From: Bacteroidales bacterium
GTDB lineage: Bacteria; Bacteroidota; Bacteroidia; Bacteroidales; Paludibacteraceae
Length of the DNA: 32,675 nucleotides
Direction: 5' to 3'
NCBI GenBank assembly: GCA_022784645.1
Contig: JALFZG010000041.1
Location: 1-32,675 of the forward strand
This document shows, in pieces, positions 7,511-17,201 of the stretch; positions within the stretch are counted from its first letter, which is position 1, and every line of letters begins with the position of its first letter. The notes under the pieces are model-generated. The model searched no databases. It was not told the origin of the DNA and worked only from the letters and a program-made list of their open reading frames with translations. Made by a program: the position numbers and the translations under genes.

Positions 7511-10318
7511 ATGAAAAAGTTCTTTTTAAGCATCGTCCTGTTTGCAGCCGCTATCATGGGTGCGCAGGCGCAAATGGAGCAGAAAGTGCCCGTTGACGAA
7601 AACGTACGTATCGGCCATTTAGACAATGGTTTGACTTACTACATTCGTCATAACGAACTGCCTAAGCAGCGTGCGGAATTTCATATCGCGCAAGCTGTAG
7701 GTGCCATACTCGAAGAAGATGACCAAAATGGTCTTGCCCATTTCTTGGAGCACATGTGCTTCAACGGCACCGAGCATTTCCCCGGAAAGGGAATCATCAA
7801 TTATTTTGAATCGATTGGTGTAAGTTTTGGTTATAATATCAACGCATACACCTCCCTTGACCAAACCGTTTATCGCCTCTCGGAGGTGCCCACCTATCGC
7901 GAGGGTATCATCGACTCGGCTTTGCTCGTGATGCACGACTGGTCGTGTGCCGTTTCTCTGCTCGCAGAGGAGATCGACAACGAGCGCGGTGTGATTCGTG
8001 AGGAATGGCGCACGGGTGCTGATGCCAACCGCCGCATGTGGAAAGAGAGTCAGCGACTCATGTTCCCAGGCAGCCAATATGCCAAGCGCGATGTGATTGG
8101 CGACACGGCCGTTATCAATAATTTCTCGTATGAAGCGCTCCGCAGCTATTACAAGAAATGGTATGGCCCCGACTTGCAGGCTATCATCGTGGTGGGCGAT
8201 ATCAACGTAGATGAGATTGAGCAGAAGATCAAGAACCTCTGGGGTAATGTGCCGGCTCGCGCTAATCGTGGCGAGCGCCCGTATTACTCGGTAGAGGACA
8301 ACAAAGAGCCCATCGTAGCGATTGTAAAAGACGCTGAGGCGCAACAAGGTCGTATTCGCATTGTCTATAAGCATGAGCAGATTCCCGCTCAGCTCAAAGG
8401 CAGCATAATGGAGTACGTCAATAATCTTGCCCTTTCACTCATCGTACAAATGATGGACAACCGAATGGCAGAAGATGCAATGAAATCCGACGCGTGCTTC
8501 CTTGGTGGTGGCGTTTATTATAGCGAACTTGTAAAACTCAAAGATGCATTCAACGGCATCGTTGTTCCCAAAGAAGGGCAGGAGCGTGAAGCATGGCATT
8601 ACCTGCTCACGCAAATGGAGAAGATGCGTCGGTATGGCTTCACGAATGACGAACTCGAGCGCGCCAAGACGGAGACACTCGCTCAGTATGAGAAAGCTTA
8701 CAACGAGCGCAGTGCCACAAGAAACGATTCCTATGTAGACGAATACATCGGCCATTTCCTGTACCAAGAAATGATCCCCGGTATTGAGTGGGAATATGCG
8801 TTTGTGAAGCAGGTGATGCCGGCAATCAGTCTTGAACAAATCAATCAGATTGCGCTCCAGCTCGTTACGAATGAGAACATCATTGTTAACTTCCAAGTAG
8901 CAGATAAGCCCGAGGTTCAGCTGCCTACCGAAGAGCAGATTATCAACAGCATCCGCGGTATGGAGCACCTCGATATTGAGCGTCCGGTAGAAAAAGAAGT
9001 GATTACCGAGCTCGTAAAGAAAGGTCCGAAAGCAGGAAAGGTTGTTAAGGAAAAATACAATGAAGCCCTCGGTACGACCGAATGGACGATGAAAAATGGT
9101 GTTCGCGTAATCTTCAAACCTACCGAGTTTAAGAAAGACGAGATCCTGATGGAAGCGTATGCACCCGGCGGTTTCTCGCTCGTGGAGACTGCCGATCTGC
9201 CGTCAGCTCATTTGGCTACCGATGCTGTTCAGATGAGCGGTATTGGCGATTTCAGTTATACGGACTTGCAGCGTGCGCTCACCGGCAAAGTAGTAAGTGC
9301 ATATCCAAGCATCAACGCTTACAGCCATTCGATGGAAGGCTCATCATGCATCAAGGATTTTGAGACGTTGCTCCAGCTCAACTACCTCCATTTTACGGCT
9401 GTTCGCAAAGACGAAGATGCGTTTAAGACACTGCTCAGTTTCCTCGATCAGCAGCTTACGAACAAGGAGAAGAACCCGAAAGCTATCTGGCGCGACTCCA
9501 TCACGATGATGGCTTCCAACTACTCTGACCGCACCGTATTGATCAACCGCGAGAATATGGAGAAGCTCAACTATGACCGTTCGCTCCAAATCTTCCAGCA
9601 GCTTTTCAGCAATCCGCGCAATTTCACGTTTACCTTCACCGGCAATATCGACCCCAATGACAAGCAGACGCGTGCTTTGATTGAGAAGTGGATTGGCGGC
9701 ATGAAGACGCAGAAAGATACCGATACGTGGAAAGATCGTGGCGTTCGTGCTCCGCTCGGAGAAAACAAGAATTATTTCACCCGCGATATGCAGACCAAGA
9801 CAGCCAGCAACCGCATCCAATACACTTCTTATGATTTCCCCTATACGATGGAGAACGTCATTGTAGCCGATCTCGTTGGTCGCATCCTTTCTACTCGATA
9901 CCTCGAGTCTATCCGCGAGCGCGAAGGAGGTTCGTATGGTGTAGGTTGTGCTGCTTGGATGAACTCCAAGCCGGTGCCAGCAGCCGTACTCGTTATGCAG
10001 TTTGATACCGACCCCGAGAAGCAGGCTAAATTGATGCAAATCATCCATCAGGAGGTGCAGGAGATTATTGCCAACGGCCCGCTCGCTACCGATCTTCAGA
10101 AAGAGAAAGAGTCGATGCTAAAAGATTTCAAGGAAGACCTTGAGAAAAACGGTTGGTGGCACAATACCGCATTGCCCAATTACTACCGCCTCGGCATCAA
10201 CATGATTGCAGATTACGAGAAAGCCGTACAGGCTGTAGATGGCGCGAAGATTCAGCAATTCCTCAAGAAACTCGCTGCCAGCGGCAACGTGTTTGAAGTC
10301 GTTATGCTTCCTGAATAA
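7511..10318 (+). CDS. Periplasmic M16-family (insulinase/pitrilysin) zinc peptidase
   Basis: 935 residues beginning with a signal peptide (MKKFFLSIVLFAAAIMGAQAQ), so exported, probably periplasmic. The N-terminal M16 half has the inverted zinc motif HFLEH (residues 77-81) and the downstream metal-binding Glu in the NERGVIREEW block (about 158). The C-terminal half (from about 510) repeats the fold without the zinc motif and has the R/Y-type block near YLESIREREGGSYGVG that helps bind substrate. Such two-lobed enzymes degrade peptides in a closed chamber, and the natural substrate is unknown. It starts 11 bases after ftsH and probably shares its transcript. A hairpin follows the gene. Confidence 0.92.
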   Translation: MKKFFLSIVLFAAAIMGAQAQMEQKVPVDENVRIGHLDNGLTYYIRHNELPKQRAEFHIAQAVGAILEEDDQNGLAHFLEHMCFNGTEHFPGKGIINYFESIGVSFGYNINAYTSLDQTVYRLSEVPTYREGIIDSALLVMHDWSCAVSLLAEEIDNERGVIREEWRTGADANRRMWKESQRLMFPGSQYAKRDVIGDTAVINNFSYEALRSYYKKWYGPDLQAIIVVGDINVDEIEQKIKNLWGNVPARANRGERPYYSVEDNKEPIVAIVKDAEAQQGRIRIVYKHEQIPAQLKGSIMEYVNNLALSLIVQMMDNRMAEDAMKSDACFLGGGVYYSELVKLKDAFNGIVVPKEGQEREAWHYLLTQMEKMRRYGFTNDELERAKTETLAQYEKAYNERSATRNDSYVDEYIGHFLYQEMIPGIEWEYAFVKQVMPAISLEQINQIALQLVTNENIIVNFQVADKPEVQLPTEEQIINSIRGMEHLDIERPVEKEVITELVKKGPKAGKVVKEKYNEALGTTEWTMKNGVRVIFKPTEFKKDEILMEAYAPGGFSLVETADLPSAHLATDAVQMSGIGDFSYTDLQRALTGKVVSAYPSINAYSHSMEGSSCIKDFETLLQLNYLHFTAVRKDEDAFKTLLSFLDQQLTNKEKNPKAIWRDSITMMASNYSDRTVLINRENMEKLNYDRSLQIFQQLFSNPRNFTFTFTGNIDPNDKQTRALIEKWIGGMKTQKDTDTWKDRGVRAPLGENKNYFTRDMQTKTASNRIQYTSYDFPYTMENVIVADLVGRILSTRYLESIREREGGSYGVGCAAWMNSKPVPAAVLVMQFDTDPEKQAKLMQIIHQEVQEIIANGPLATDLQKEKESMLKDFKEDLEKNGWWHNTALPNYYRLGINMIADYEKAVQAVDGAKIQQFLKKLAASGNVFEVVMLPE

Positions 10319-10331
10319 GTTCATTCTTTGC

Positions 10332-10368
10332 CTCCCGAATCGTTTTCTTCTGGAAGCGATTTCGGGAG
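10332..10368 (+). terminator. Hairpin after the M16 peptidase gene
   Basis: CTCCCGAATCG (10332-10342) pairs with CGATTTCGGGAG (10357-10368) with one bulged base around a 14-base loop. It sits 14 bases after the stop codon. There is no clear T-tract, so termination is likely but not certain. No consensus promoter is seen between it and the regulator gene at 10412. Confidence 0.5.
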
Positions 10369-10411
10369 CGCATCCTTTACCTTAAATATCTTACCGAAAA
10401 AACGATAGAAA

Positions 10412-13400
10412 ATGAAGCGCATCAAAGCTACATATTTCCTATTCATCTGCCTCTTGAGCTCGATTTTTGCTCAAGGGGCGATGCAGTATTCCGCACGCCA
10501 TTACTCGGCTGCAGATGGCCTGAGTCAGAACACCGTCATGTCTATTCTCGAAGACTCTGACGGTTTTATGTGGTTCGGCACTTGGGATGGCTTAAACCGC
10601 TTTGATGGGCATAATTTTACGGTGTATAAACCCGCACTTTCGGGCAGTCAGGTAACGTCCAACCGCGTGGATTATCTCTACGAAGATAGCGCGCAGTATA
10701 TTTGGATGAAGACCAACGATGGTGCGTTTTACCGACTCAACAAACATTCGGAGAAGATTCTCCCGACTGGTGTTCATGATACGCGTTTTGCCTATCAGCA
10801 GCGCCATCTGCTGTTAGAGCAACGCGCTGGTGTGATTTGGCTCGCGGGCGGACGGCAACTCGTACGTATTGAGGAAGAACTCGAAGGACGGAAAGTGAGA
10901 GATAAAGTAAAACGCAATGATTACACGCTTTCGGCCGATGCCTCTTGCCTGCTCTGCGATGCGGCAGGATGTGTATGGGTAGGTACCGATGCCGGAGTGG
11001 AGCATTTCAGCGAAGCCGGGCAGCACCATGTGATGCTCAGCACTTCAGCCGAAGATAACCGTATCACAGCCGGCTTGGCGCATGGACAAGCGGTGTGCTT
11101 CGGCACGGCCGCAGGTGATATTTGGATGACCAACGCAGGCAGCACCTCGTTCAGCCGACTCCATTTGCATTTCGGAAGCCCCATCACATTCATCAAAGCA
11201 CTCAACGACCGCAGCCTTATCATCGGTACTGAGAATAGCGGATTTGGTGTGTATGATACCCGAAGCAGCAAATACACGATTTACGATGCATCCAGCAAAG
11301 CGATTTCGAGTAATCATTTCATCAGCGCGTACGTAGATCGTAAGCATCAAGCTTGGCTCATCAACGAGCAAAATGGTGTTATCTGTTTGCGATCTGACGG
11401 CAGCCTCCGTCATTACGAGAGTGATCCGGATAAAAACTACCTCAATCTGCAAAATTACAACCTGATTTTCTCAGAAGATGCAGCTGGACACGTATATGTC
11501 AACCCTTATGGAGGCGGTTTTGCCATGTATTCGGAAGAAGAGGATCGGCTCGTTTCGAATTTCGAAGGCATAAGTAATATCATTCACTCTGCCTACATTG
11601 ACAAACGTGGCAATCTCTGGTTGGGCAGCTACGATACCGGGGTGGATTGCATCAGCGCTCAGCCCGAACGATTCACGTTGTCTGACAACCGCGGTGATGG
11701 CGATCAGTCGATTGAAGTGCGCGCCCTCTTGCAGTTGCGCAATGGTGAGGTTCTCGTAGCATCCAAAGATGGGATCATTCGCCGTTTCACCACGGATATG
11801 CAACTCCTCGGTCAGCAAACCCTGCCCGGACGTGTATATTGCATGATAGAGAAAGCCGATGGCACCGTGCTTTACGGCACTAAAGGCGATGGTATTTTCA
11901 TCGTAAAAAACGGCCTGCGTCAGCAACTTACCCATTCTGAAAAAAACAACAGCCTCAGCAGCGACAATATCTACGATATGGTGTATGGGGCTGACAGCAG
12001 TTTGTATATTGCTACTTACGGCGGCGGTATCAATATCCTCCGTGATGGGCAGTTTATTCACGAGGGCAGTCTATGGCCAGGTTACACTACTGAGTTTGGC
12101 AGCAAAGTGCGCCAACTCTGTATGGCTGACGATACCACACTCTGGGCTGCAACCACCAATGGACTGGTGCGTGTGAACACTCGAAGTCTCGAAGTGAGTC
12201 AGACTTCGTATTATGATATCCGCGCTATCTATCGTTCTGATGATGGTCACATGTGGCTCGGCAGTTTCGGTGGAGGCTTGGTGGAGGTGCTTAACCCTCA
12301 TGCGGAGGACGTGCTCGCGGAGCAAAATATCCGTCTTTATAATTCCCTTAGCGGGCTCAGTTCGGACATCGTATTGTCCATTGTAGGCGACGACAAGGGC
12401 GATTTATGGATGAACGATGAGAATGGTATCGCGCACTTTGACGCTTCCACTCGTACGTTCCGCCATTACAACGCATTGGAGGGCAAGAAAAAGGCAGTTT
12501 TCAGCGAATCAAAGAGCATCCTGCTCCACAACGGCACCCTCCTTTTCGGATATAATTTTGGCACATGCCATTTTGCGCCGGAGAGCTTATCGCACACTAT
12601 TGAAGCACCCGAGATTCGCTTTACAGAACTGCTCGTAATGAGTGAACGAGCCACGGCTGGAGGGCCCATCAACGACAATATCTGCTACCGCCCAGATGTG
12701 AAACTCAAGCATGCACAATCCGTATTCACTATCGAATACAGCGCACTCGAATTCAGCACTCCGGAAAACGTGCAATATGCATACAAACTCGATGGCGTAG
12801 ATAAAGATTGGACCTACGTGCAAAACGAACGACGCGTTACTTACAGCAATCTGCCAGCGGGAGATTATGTATTCCGCGTAAAATCCACCAATGGTGAAGG
12901 AATTTGGTGCGATAATGAGCAGACGCTCAATATCCATATCGCACCCTCGTTTTGGGCTACGCCTTGGGCGTTTATGATTTATTTCCTCATTATCTTCATC
13001 ATCTGCTATGTCGGCTATTCACAGTTTAAGACCACCAATCAGCTGCGCCAGGAAGTAGCCGTTGAACAGAAAGTGACGGAAATCAAACTGCGTTTCTTCA
13101 CCAATATCAGCCACGAGCTTCGTACGCCGCTCACACTCATCACCGGCCCAGTGGAAACGGTGCTTAGAGAGGAGCAGCTCAGTCAAGTGGCGCGCACGCA
13201 GTTGGAAATCGTAAAGAGCAATGCGCAGCGAATGTTGCGCCTCATCAATCAAATTCTTGATTTCAGAAAGATTCAAAACAATAAAATGCAACTACGCGTG
13301 CAATATGCTGACGTATCCGCATTGGCGAAAGCCACATTCGGCAATTTCGTAAGAGAAGCGGCCGACAAACATATCGATTTTCAGTTTGAAAGTCACATGA

Positions 13401-14644
13401 ACAATCCGATGGGATGGGTGGATTCAGAGAAAGTGGATACAATCATTTACAACCTGCTAAGCAACGCGTTTAAGTTTACGCCATCGGGCAAGAGCATCAA
13501 GCTCCGCGTTTCTGACAACGAGGAATACCTCATTCTTGAAGTATCAGACACCGGTATTGGTATTCCTAAAGATAAACGCTCAGTGCTGTTTCAACGCTTC
13601 AGCAGCAACAATGAGATCAACGCCTCGCAAGAGAAGACCGGTACCGGCATCGGACTCAATTTGGTGAAGGAACTCATCGATTTGCAAAACGGCCATATCG
13701 ATGTAAGTTCTGAAGTGGGGATGGGTACCACCTTCCGCGTGATGCTCCTCCGCGATAAAGCGCATTTCGGCGAAGAAGCCAATGTGATTTTCAGCGATAC
13801 GAATGCCACTACCGCGCCTTCAGAGATTACCGCAGCCGTCGAAGAGGAGGATAGCGAAAGCGGCAAGAAAGCAGTGCTCGTAGTAGACGACAACCACGAT
13901 ATGCGCGTTTTTCTGCAGAGTATTCTCGCTAAAGATTACGCAGTCGTGCAGGCGTCAGATGGCGAAGAAGCATTCACCATTGCCAAGCAGCAACCGTTTG
14001 ATATCATTATTACCGACTTGATGATGCCTAACGTAGATGGCCTCGAGCTGACCGAACGACTCAAAACGGATATCTTCACGTCGCATGTGCCCGTGATTCT
14101 GCTCACCGCCAAATCGGCCATCGAATCACGATTGCAAGCACTCGAATATGGTGCCGATGATTACATCACCAAGCCTTTCTCGCCCGAATATCTGCTTGCG
14201 CGCATCGATAATATCATCCGTCAGCGCCAACGACTGCAAGAGTTGTACCGCACGAAGATGATGCAGCCTACGACTACTGAGTCTGAGAAGCCTAAAGAGA
14301 AACGCCTCTCACCCGATGAAATCTTCCTCCAGAAGCTGCAGCAGTTTATGGAAGATAACATGGACAACAACGACCTCTCCGTAGAGGATCTGGTCAAAGA
14401 GATGGCTATCGGACGCACTTGTTTCTTCAACAAACTGAAGACGCTCACCGGTCTCTCGCCCGTGGAATATATTCGCGACACCCGCATCCGCCGTTCAGCC
14501 GAACTGCTGCTTGACGGACGATATAATATCACCGAAGTGGCATATATGGTTGGACTCAACGACTCTCGCTATTTTGCCAAATGCTTCAAGGCGGCATACG
14601 GCATGACACCTTCTGAATATAAGAAACAACATGATAAAAAATAA
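10412..14644 (+). CDS. Hybrid two-component system (sensor kinase-response regulator in one protein)
   Basis: 1410 residues with the full HTCS layout. A signal peptide (about 1-20) is followed by two seven-bladed sensor propellers of Reg_prop repeats, e.g. MWFGTWDGLNRFDG, VWVGTDAGVEHF and MWLGSFGGGLVEV. A Y_Y_Y domain spans about 770-845, with one membrane helix at about 848-870. The kinase core has His901 in FFTNISHELRTPLT, N box LLSNAFKF, DTGIGIP and GTGIGLNLV. The receiver has phospho-acceptor Asp1202 in DIIITDLMMP. An AraC-type helix-turn-helix lies at about 1305-1405. Known relatives sense glycan fragments in the periplasm and activate adjacent polysaccharide-utilisation genes. No susC/susD or glycosidase cluster is next to this one, so its targets are not evident. 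All catalytic residues are present. The 3' end overlaps the next gene by 14 bases. Confidence 0.96.
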   Translation: MKRIKATYFLFICLLSSIFAQGAMQYSARHYSAADGLSQNTVMSILEDSDGFMWFGTWDGLNRFDGHNFTVYKPALSGSQVTSNRVDYLYEDSAQYIWMKTNDGAFYRLNKHSEKILPTGVHDTRFAYQQRHLLLEQRAGVIWLAGGRQLVRIEEELEGRKVRDKVKRNDYTLSADASCLLCDAAGCVWVGTDAGVEHFSEAGQHHVMLSTSAEDNRITAGLAHGQAVCFGTAAGDIWMTNAGSTSFSRLHLHFGSPITFIKALNDRSLIIGTENSGFGVYDTRSSKYTIYDASSKAISSNHFISAYVDRKHQAWLINEQNGVICLRSDGSLRHYESDPDKNYLNLQNYNLIFSEDAAGHVYVNPYGGGFAMYSEEEDRLVSNFEGISNIIHSAYIDKRGNLWLGSYDTGVDCISAQPERFTLSDNRGDGDQSIEVRALLQLRNGEVLVASKDGIIRRFTTDMQLLGQQTLPGRVYCMIEKADGTVLYGTKGDGIFIVKNGLRQQLTHSEKNNSLSSDNIYDMVYGADSSLYIATYGGGINILRDGQFIHEGSLWPGYTTEFGSKVRQLCMADDTTLWAATTNGLVRVNTRSLEVSQTSYYDIRAIYRSDDGHMWLGSFGGGLVEVLNPHAEDVLAEQNIRLYNSLSGLSSDIVLSIVGDDKGDLWMNDENGIAHFDASTRTFRHYNALEGKKKAVFSESKSILLHNGTLLFGYNFGTCHFAPESLSHTIEAPEIRFTELLVMSERATAGGPINDNICYRPDVKLKHAQSVFTIEYSALEFSTPENVQYAYKLDGVDKDWTYVQNERRVTYSNLPAGDYVFRVKSTNGEGIWCDNEQTLNIHIAPSFWATPWAFMIYFLIIFIICYVGYSQFKTTNQLRQEVAVEQKVTEIKLRFFTNISHELRTPLTLITGPVETVLREEQLSQVARTQLEIVKSNAQRMLRLINQILDFRKIQNNKMQLRVQYADVSALAKATFGNFVREAADKHIDFQFESHMNNPMGWVDSEKVDTIIYNLLSNAFKFTPSGKSIKLRVSDNEEYLILEVSDTGIGIPKDKRSVLFQRFSSNNEINASQEKTGTGIGLNLVKELIDLQNGHIDVSSEVGMGTTFRVMLLRDKAHFGEEANVIFSDTNATTAPSEITAAVEEEDSESGKKAVLVVDDNHDMRVFLQSILAKDYAVVQASDGEEAFTIAKQQPFDIIITDLMMPNVDGLELTERLKTDIFTSHVPVILLTAKSAIESRLQALEYGADDYITKPFSPEYLLARIDNIIRQRQRLQELYRTKMMQPTTTESEKPKEKRLSPDEIFLQKLQQFMEDNMDNNDLSVEDLVKEMAIGRTCFFNKLKTLTGLSPVEYIRDTRIRRSAELLLDGRYNITEVAYMVGLNDSRYFAKCFKAAYGMTPSEYKKQHDKK

Positions 14645-15149
14645 ACTTCTCATCCTGCTCCTCCTCTGCTTGGCTGCTTGCAGTTGCAAGCGGGTGAAGC
14701 CCCAAGCCCCTGCCAACCAACCAGCGGCAGACACCATCGGTGTATCGGCATCGCTGATTAACATGCGTTTGGCTGAGGCAGCTGATATCCAACTTACGGA
14801 ATGGGTGAAACATGCAGATACCACCTATACGCTTGAAGACTACGGCTATTGGTATTGTATCTACCGCCACACCGAAGGCGACTCCATCCTTCCGCAACAC
14901 AAAGTGGAGCTTTTCTACACCGCCACTACCCTTGAGGGAAAATTGCTTGAAGATTGCCAAACGACTATTCAAGTGGGCCGAAGAGAATCATTATGGGCTA
15001 TCGACCACATCCTGCCGCTCATGCGCGAAGGAGAAGCCGTAAGGCTCATTTGCCCTTATTACACTGCCTATGGCAAAGATGGGAACGACCACGTGCCGCC
15101 CCTTCAAAACTGCATCATCGATATCACCAACACACGCATCGTGGAATAA
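14631..15149 (+). CDS. FKBP-like lipoprotein (possible peptidyl-prolyl isomerase, GldI-like)
   Basis: 172 residues. The lipoprotein signal MIKNKLLILLLLCLAAC has Cys17 in a good lipobox (LAAC). The mature part has FKBP-fold features: VELFYTATTLEGKLLEDC, corresponding to the strand usually reading Y-G-L-DG-F-S, then IDHILPLMREGEAVRLICPYYTAYG and a final VPPLQNCIIDITNTRI strand. Several isomerase active-site aromatics are hard to assign, so catalysis is uncertain. Bacteroidota relatives such as GldI are periplasm-facing lipoproteins thought to help fold exported proteins. The start lies 14 bases inside the end of the regulator gene, implying coupled translation. It is followed by a second small lipoprotein gene. 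Confidence 0.7.
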   Translation: MIKNKLLILLLLCLAACSCKRVKPQAPANQPAADTIGVSASLINMRLAEAADIQLTEWVKHADTTYTLEDYGYWYCIYRHTEGDSILPQHKVELFYTATTLEGKLLEDCQTTIQVGRRESLWAIDHILPLMREGEAVRLICPYYTAYGKDGNDHVPPLQNCIIDITNTRIVE

Positions 15150-15226
15150 CGGCAGAATTCAAATACACGCGAAAGCTCTCCACGCACACGCGCGCATGTA
15201 TAAATAATGAATATAAACAACGAAAT

Positions 15227-15772
15227 ATGAATAAGAAACTGTTACCTATTGCCGCAACCTTCTTTTTAGCGGCTGCTATGTTGACTTTAGGCAGTTGCGA
15301 AAACGCAACCCGCACGTACGCAAAAAAGCTTAAAGCAGAAAAGAAACTCATCGAACAGTATGTTGAGCGCAACAACATCACCATTATCTATGAAGAGCCG
15401 GCATACGATCAGTGGAAAGAAAATGAGTATCTTGAACTGGAAGAATACTGCTATTTCCACCTCACCAGCCCAGGCGATACCACCAAGCCTGCACTCGAAA
15501 CCAACGATCGCTTCAACCTCCGCTATCGGCAATACACCCTCACCGTAGAAGCCGATACGTTGTCGTATTGGAACACCAACGAGAGTGCCTATCCGATGGA
15601 GTACAATCTTGCTGAACTCTATTCTTACTGCGAAGGACTCTATTGGGCGGTGCAAAAGCTCAAATACTCCGGCGCTGAAGGCAAACTCATTTGCCCCAGC
15701 CGATATGGCGTCAGCTCGTATGAAACCATTCCTTACGGCTACGATATCAAATTGCAGATTCGCCGTTTTTAA
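15227..15772 (+). CDS. Small lipoprotein, DUF4827-like
   Basis: 181 residues from the ATG at 15227. A longer in-frame reading from 14954 overlaps the previous gene in another frame and is not believable. The signal MNKKLLPIAATFFLAAAMLTLGSC places the lipidated Cys at 24. It is followed by a charged helix (TYAKKLKAEKKLIEQYVERN) and a beta-rich part ending GKLICPSRYGVSSYETIPYGYDIKLQIRRF, which resembles the last strands of an FKBP fold. Bacteroidales encode similar lipoproteins, annotated DUF4827, near glmM. I make that match from memory and the sequence pattern. Function is unknown. The preceding lipoprotein may be a distant paralogue. Confidence 0.72.
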   Translation: MNKKLLPIAATFFLAAAMLTLGSCENATRTYAKKLKAEKKLIEQYVERNNITIIYEEPAYDQWKENEYLELEEYCYFHLTSPGDTTKPALETNDRFNLRYRQYTLTVEADTLSYWNTNESAYPMEYNLAELYSYCEGLYWAVQKLKYSGAEGKLICPSRYGVSSYETIPYGYDIKLQIRRF

Positions 15773-15815
15773 TGAATTATCCCAATAAACACCTGATAAT
15801 TTTAAACTTTACATT

Positions 15816-17201
15816 ATGTCACTCGTTAAATCTATTTCAGGTATCCGAGGCACCATTGGTGGTCGCGTAGGCGACGGCCTCAATCCTGTGGACATCGTTC
15901 GTTTCACCGCAGCTTATGCAACCCAGCGCCGACGCATGCTCCCTGACAACAATCGCATCGTAGTGGGTCGTGACGCCCGCATCTCTGGTCAGATGGTTGA
16001 CCTGCTCGTTACTGGTACACTCATCGGTATGGGCTACGATGTAGTCAATATCGGTATGGCTTCTACGCCTACTACCGAGTTGGCTGTCACCGGCGAAAAA
16101 GCAGCTGGTGGTATTATCCTCACCGCTTCTCACAACCCCAAGCAGTGGAATGCACTCAAGCTCCTCAACCAGAGGGGTATGTTCCTCACCGATGCTGAGG
16201 GCAAAGAGGTGCTCGATATTGCTGAACGCGAAGACTTCACGTTCGCAGAAGTGGATAATCTCGGTCAGGTAATCAACAAAGACTACCTCCAATATCATAT
16301 CGACAACGTGCTCGGATTGAAGCTCGTTGACAAAGCTGCTATTGAGGCCGCTAATTTTACGGTAGCTATTGACTGTGTCAACTCTATTGGTGGCGTAGCT
16401 ATTCCCGCCTTGCTGCGTGCGCTTGGCGTAAAGAACATTATCGAACTCAACTGCACGCCAGATGGCCATTTTCCCCACAATCCCGAACCACTGCCGGAGA
16501 ATCTCACCGAGCTCTCTGACCTTTTAAAGCAGGGTAAGGCAGATGTAGGTTTCGTTGTGGATCCAGATGTGGATCGTTTGGCACTCGTATGCGAAAACGG
16601 CGAGATGTTTGTTGAGGAATACACGCTGGTAGCCGTAGCAGATTACGTGCTCTCTCACACTCCTGGCGCTACGGTAAGCAACCTATCTTCGTCTCGCGCA
16701 CTCAAAGACGTGACCGAAGCTCACGGCTGCACGTACTCGTCGTCTAAAGTAGGTGAAGTAAACGTTACCACGGAGATGGAGCGCATTGGTGCCGTCATCG
16801 GTGGCGAGGGCAACGGCGGAGTCATCTATCCCGCTTCGCACTACGGCCGCGATGCACTCGTTGGTATCGCACTCTTCCTCTCTCATCTCGCGCACAAAGG
16901 CTGCAAGGTATCAGAGCTTCGCGCCACCTATCCCCCATATTTCATTTCCAAGAACCGCATCGATCTCACCCCCGATATCGATGTGGATATGATCCTCACG
17001 GCTATCAAGGGCATTTATAAAATGTACGATGTAGATGATCGCGATGGCGTAAAGATCAATTTCCCGCAGGGATGGGTACTGCTCCGCAAATCCAACACTG
17101 AGCCGATTATCCGCGTGTATTCCGAAGCACCCACTATGGAGCAAGCTGACAAATTCGCGCAGGCAATTATTGACGAAGTGAAACGATTGAGCGGTAAATG
17201 A
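15816..17201 (+). CDS. glmM: Phosphoglucosamine mutase (phosphohexomutase family)
   Basis: 461 residues, full length for the alpha-D-phosphohexomutase family. It would convert glucosamine-6-phosphate to glucosamine-1-phosphate on the way to UDP-GlcNAc for peptidoglycan and lipid A. The phosphoserine loop is TASHNPKQWNALK with Ser105. The metal loop is DPDVDR (249-254). The sugar-binding loop is GEGNGGVI, and the phosphate-binding loop is RKSNTEPIIRVYSEA near the C-terminus. Phosphomannomutase or phosphoglucomutase activity cannot be excluded from sequence alone. It heads a tightly packed set glmM-surE-small membrane protein-lpxB, each overlapping by ATGA, which favours an envelope-precursor role. 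No consensus promoter is visible in the 43 bases before it. Confidence 0.88.
   Translation: MSLVKSISGIRGTIGGRVGDGLNPVDIVRFTAAYATQRRRMLPDNNRIVVGRDARISGQMVDLLVTGTLIGMGYDVVNIGMASTPTTELAVTGEKAAGGIILTASHNPKQWNALKLLNQRGMFLTDAEGKEVLDIAEREDFTFAEVDNLGQVINKDYLQYHIDNVLGLKLVDKAAIEAANFTVAIDCVNSIGGVAIPALLRALGVKNIIELNCTPDGHFPHNPEPLPENLTELSDLLKQGKADVGFVVDPDVDRLALVCENGEMFVEEYTLVAVADYVLSHTPGATVSNLSSSRALKDVTEAHGCTYSSSKVGEVNVTTEMERIGAVIGGEGNGGVIYPASHYGRDALVGIALFLSHLAHKGCKVSELRATYPPYFISKNRIDLTPDIDVDMILTAIKGIYKMYDVDDRDGVKINFPQGWVLLRKSNTEPIIRVYSEAPTMEQADKFAQAIIDEVKRLSGK

Noticed and set aside
14954..15226. N-terminal extension of the second small lipoprotein
   Set aside because: It would overlap the preceding gene in another frame. 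The ATG at 15227 gives a proper lipoprotein signal.
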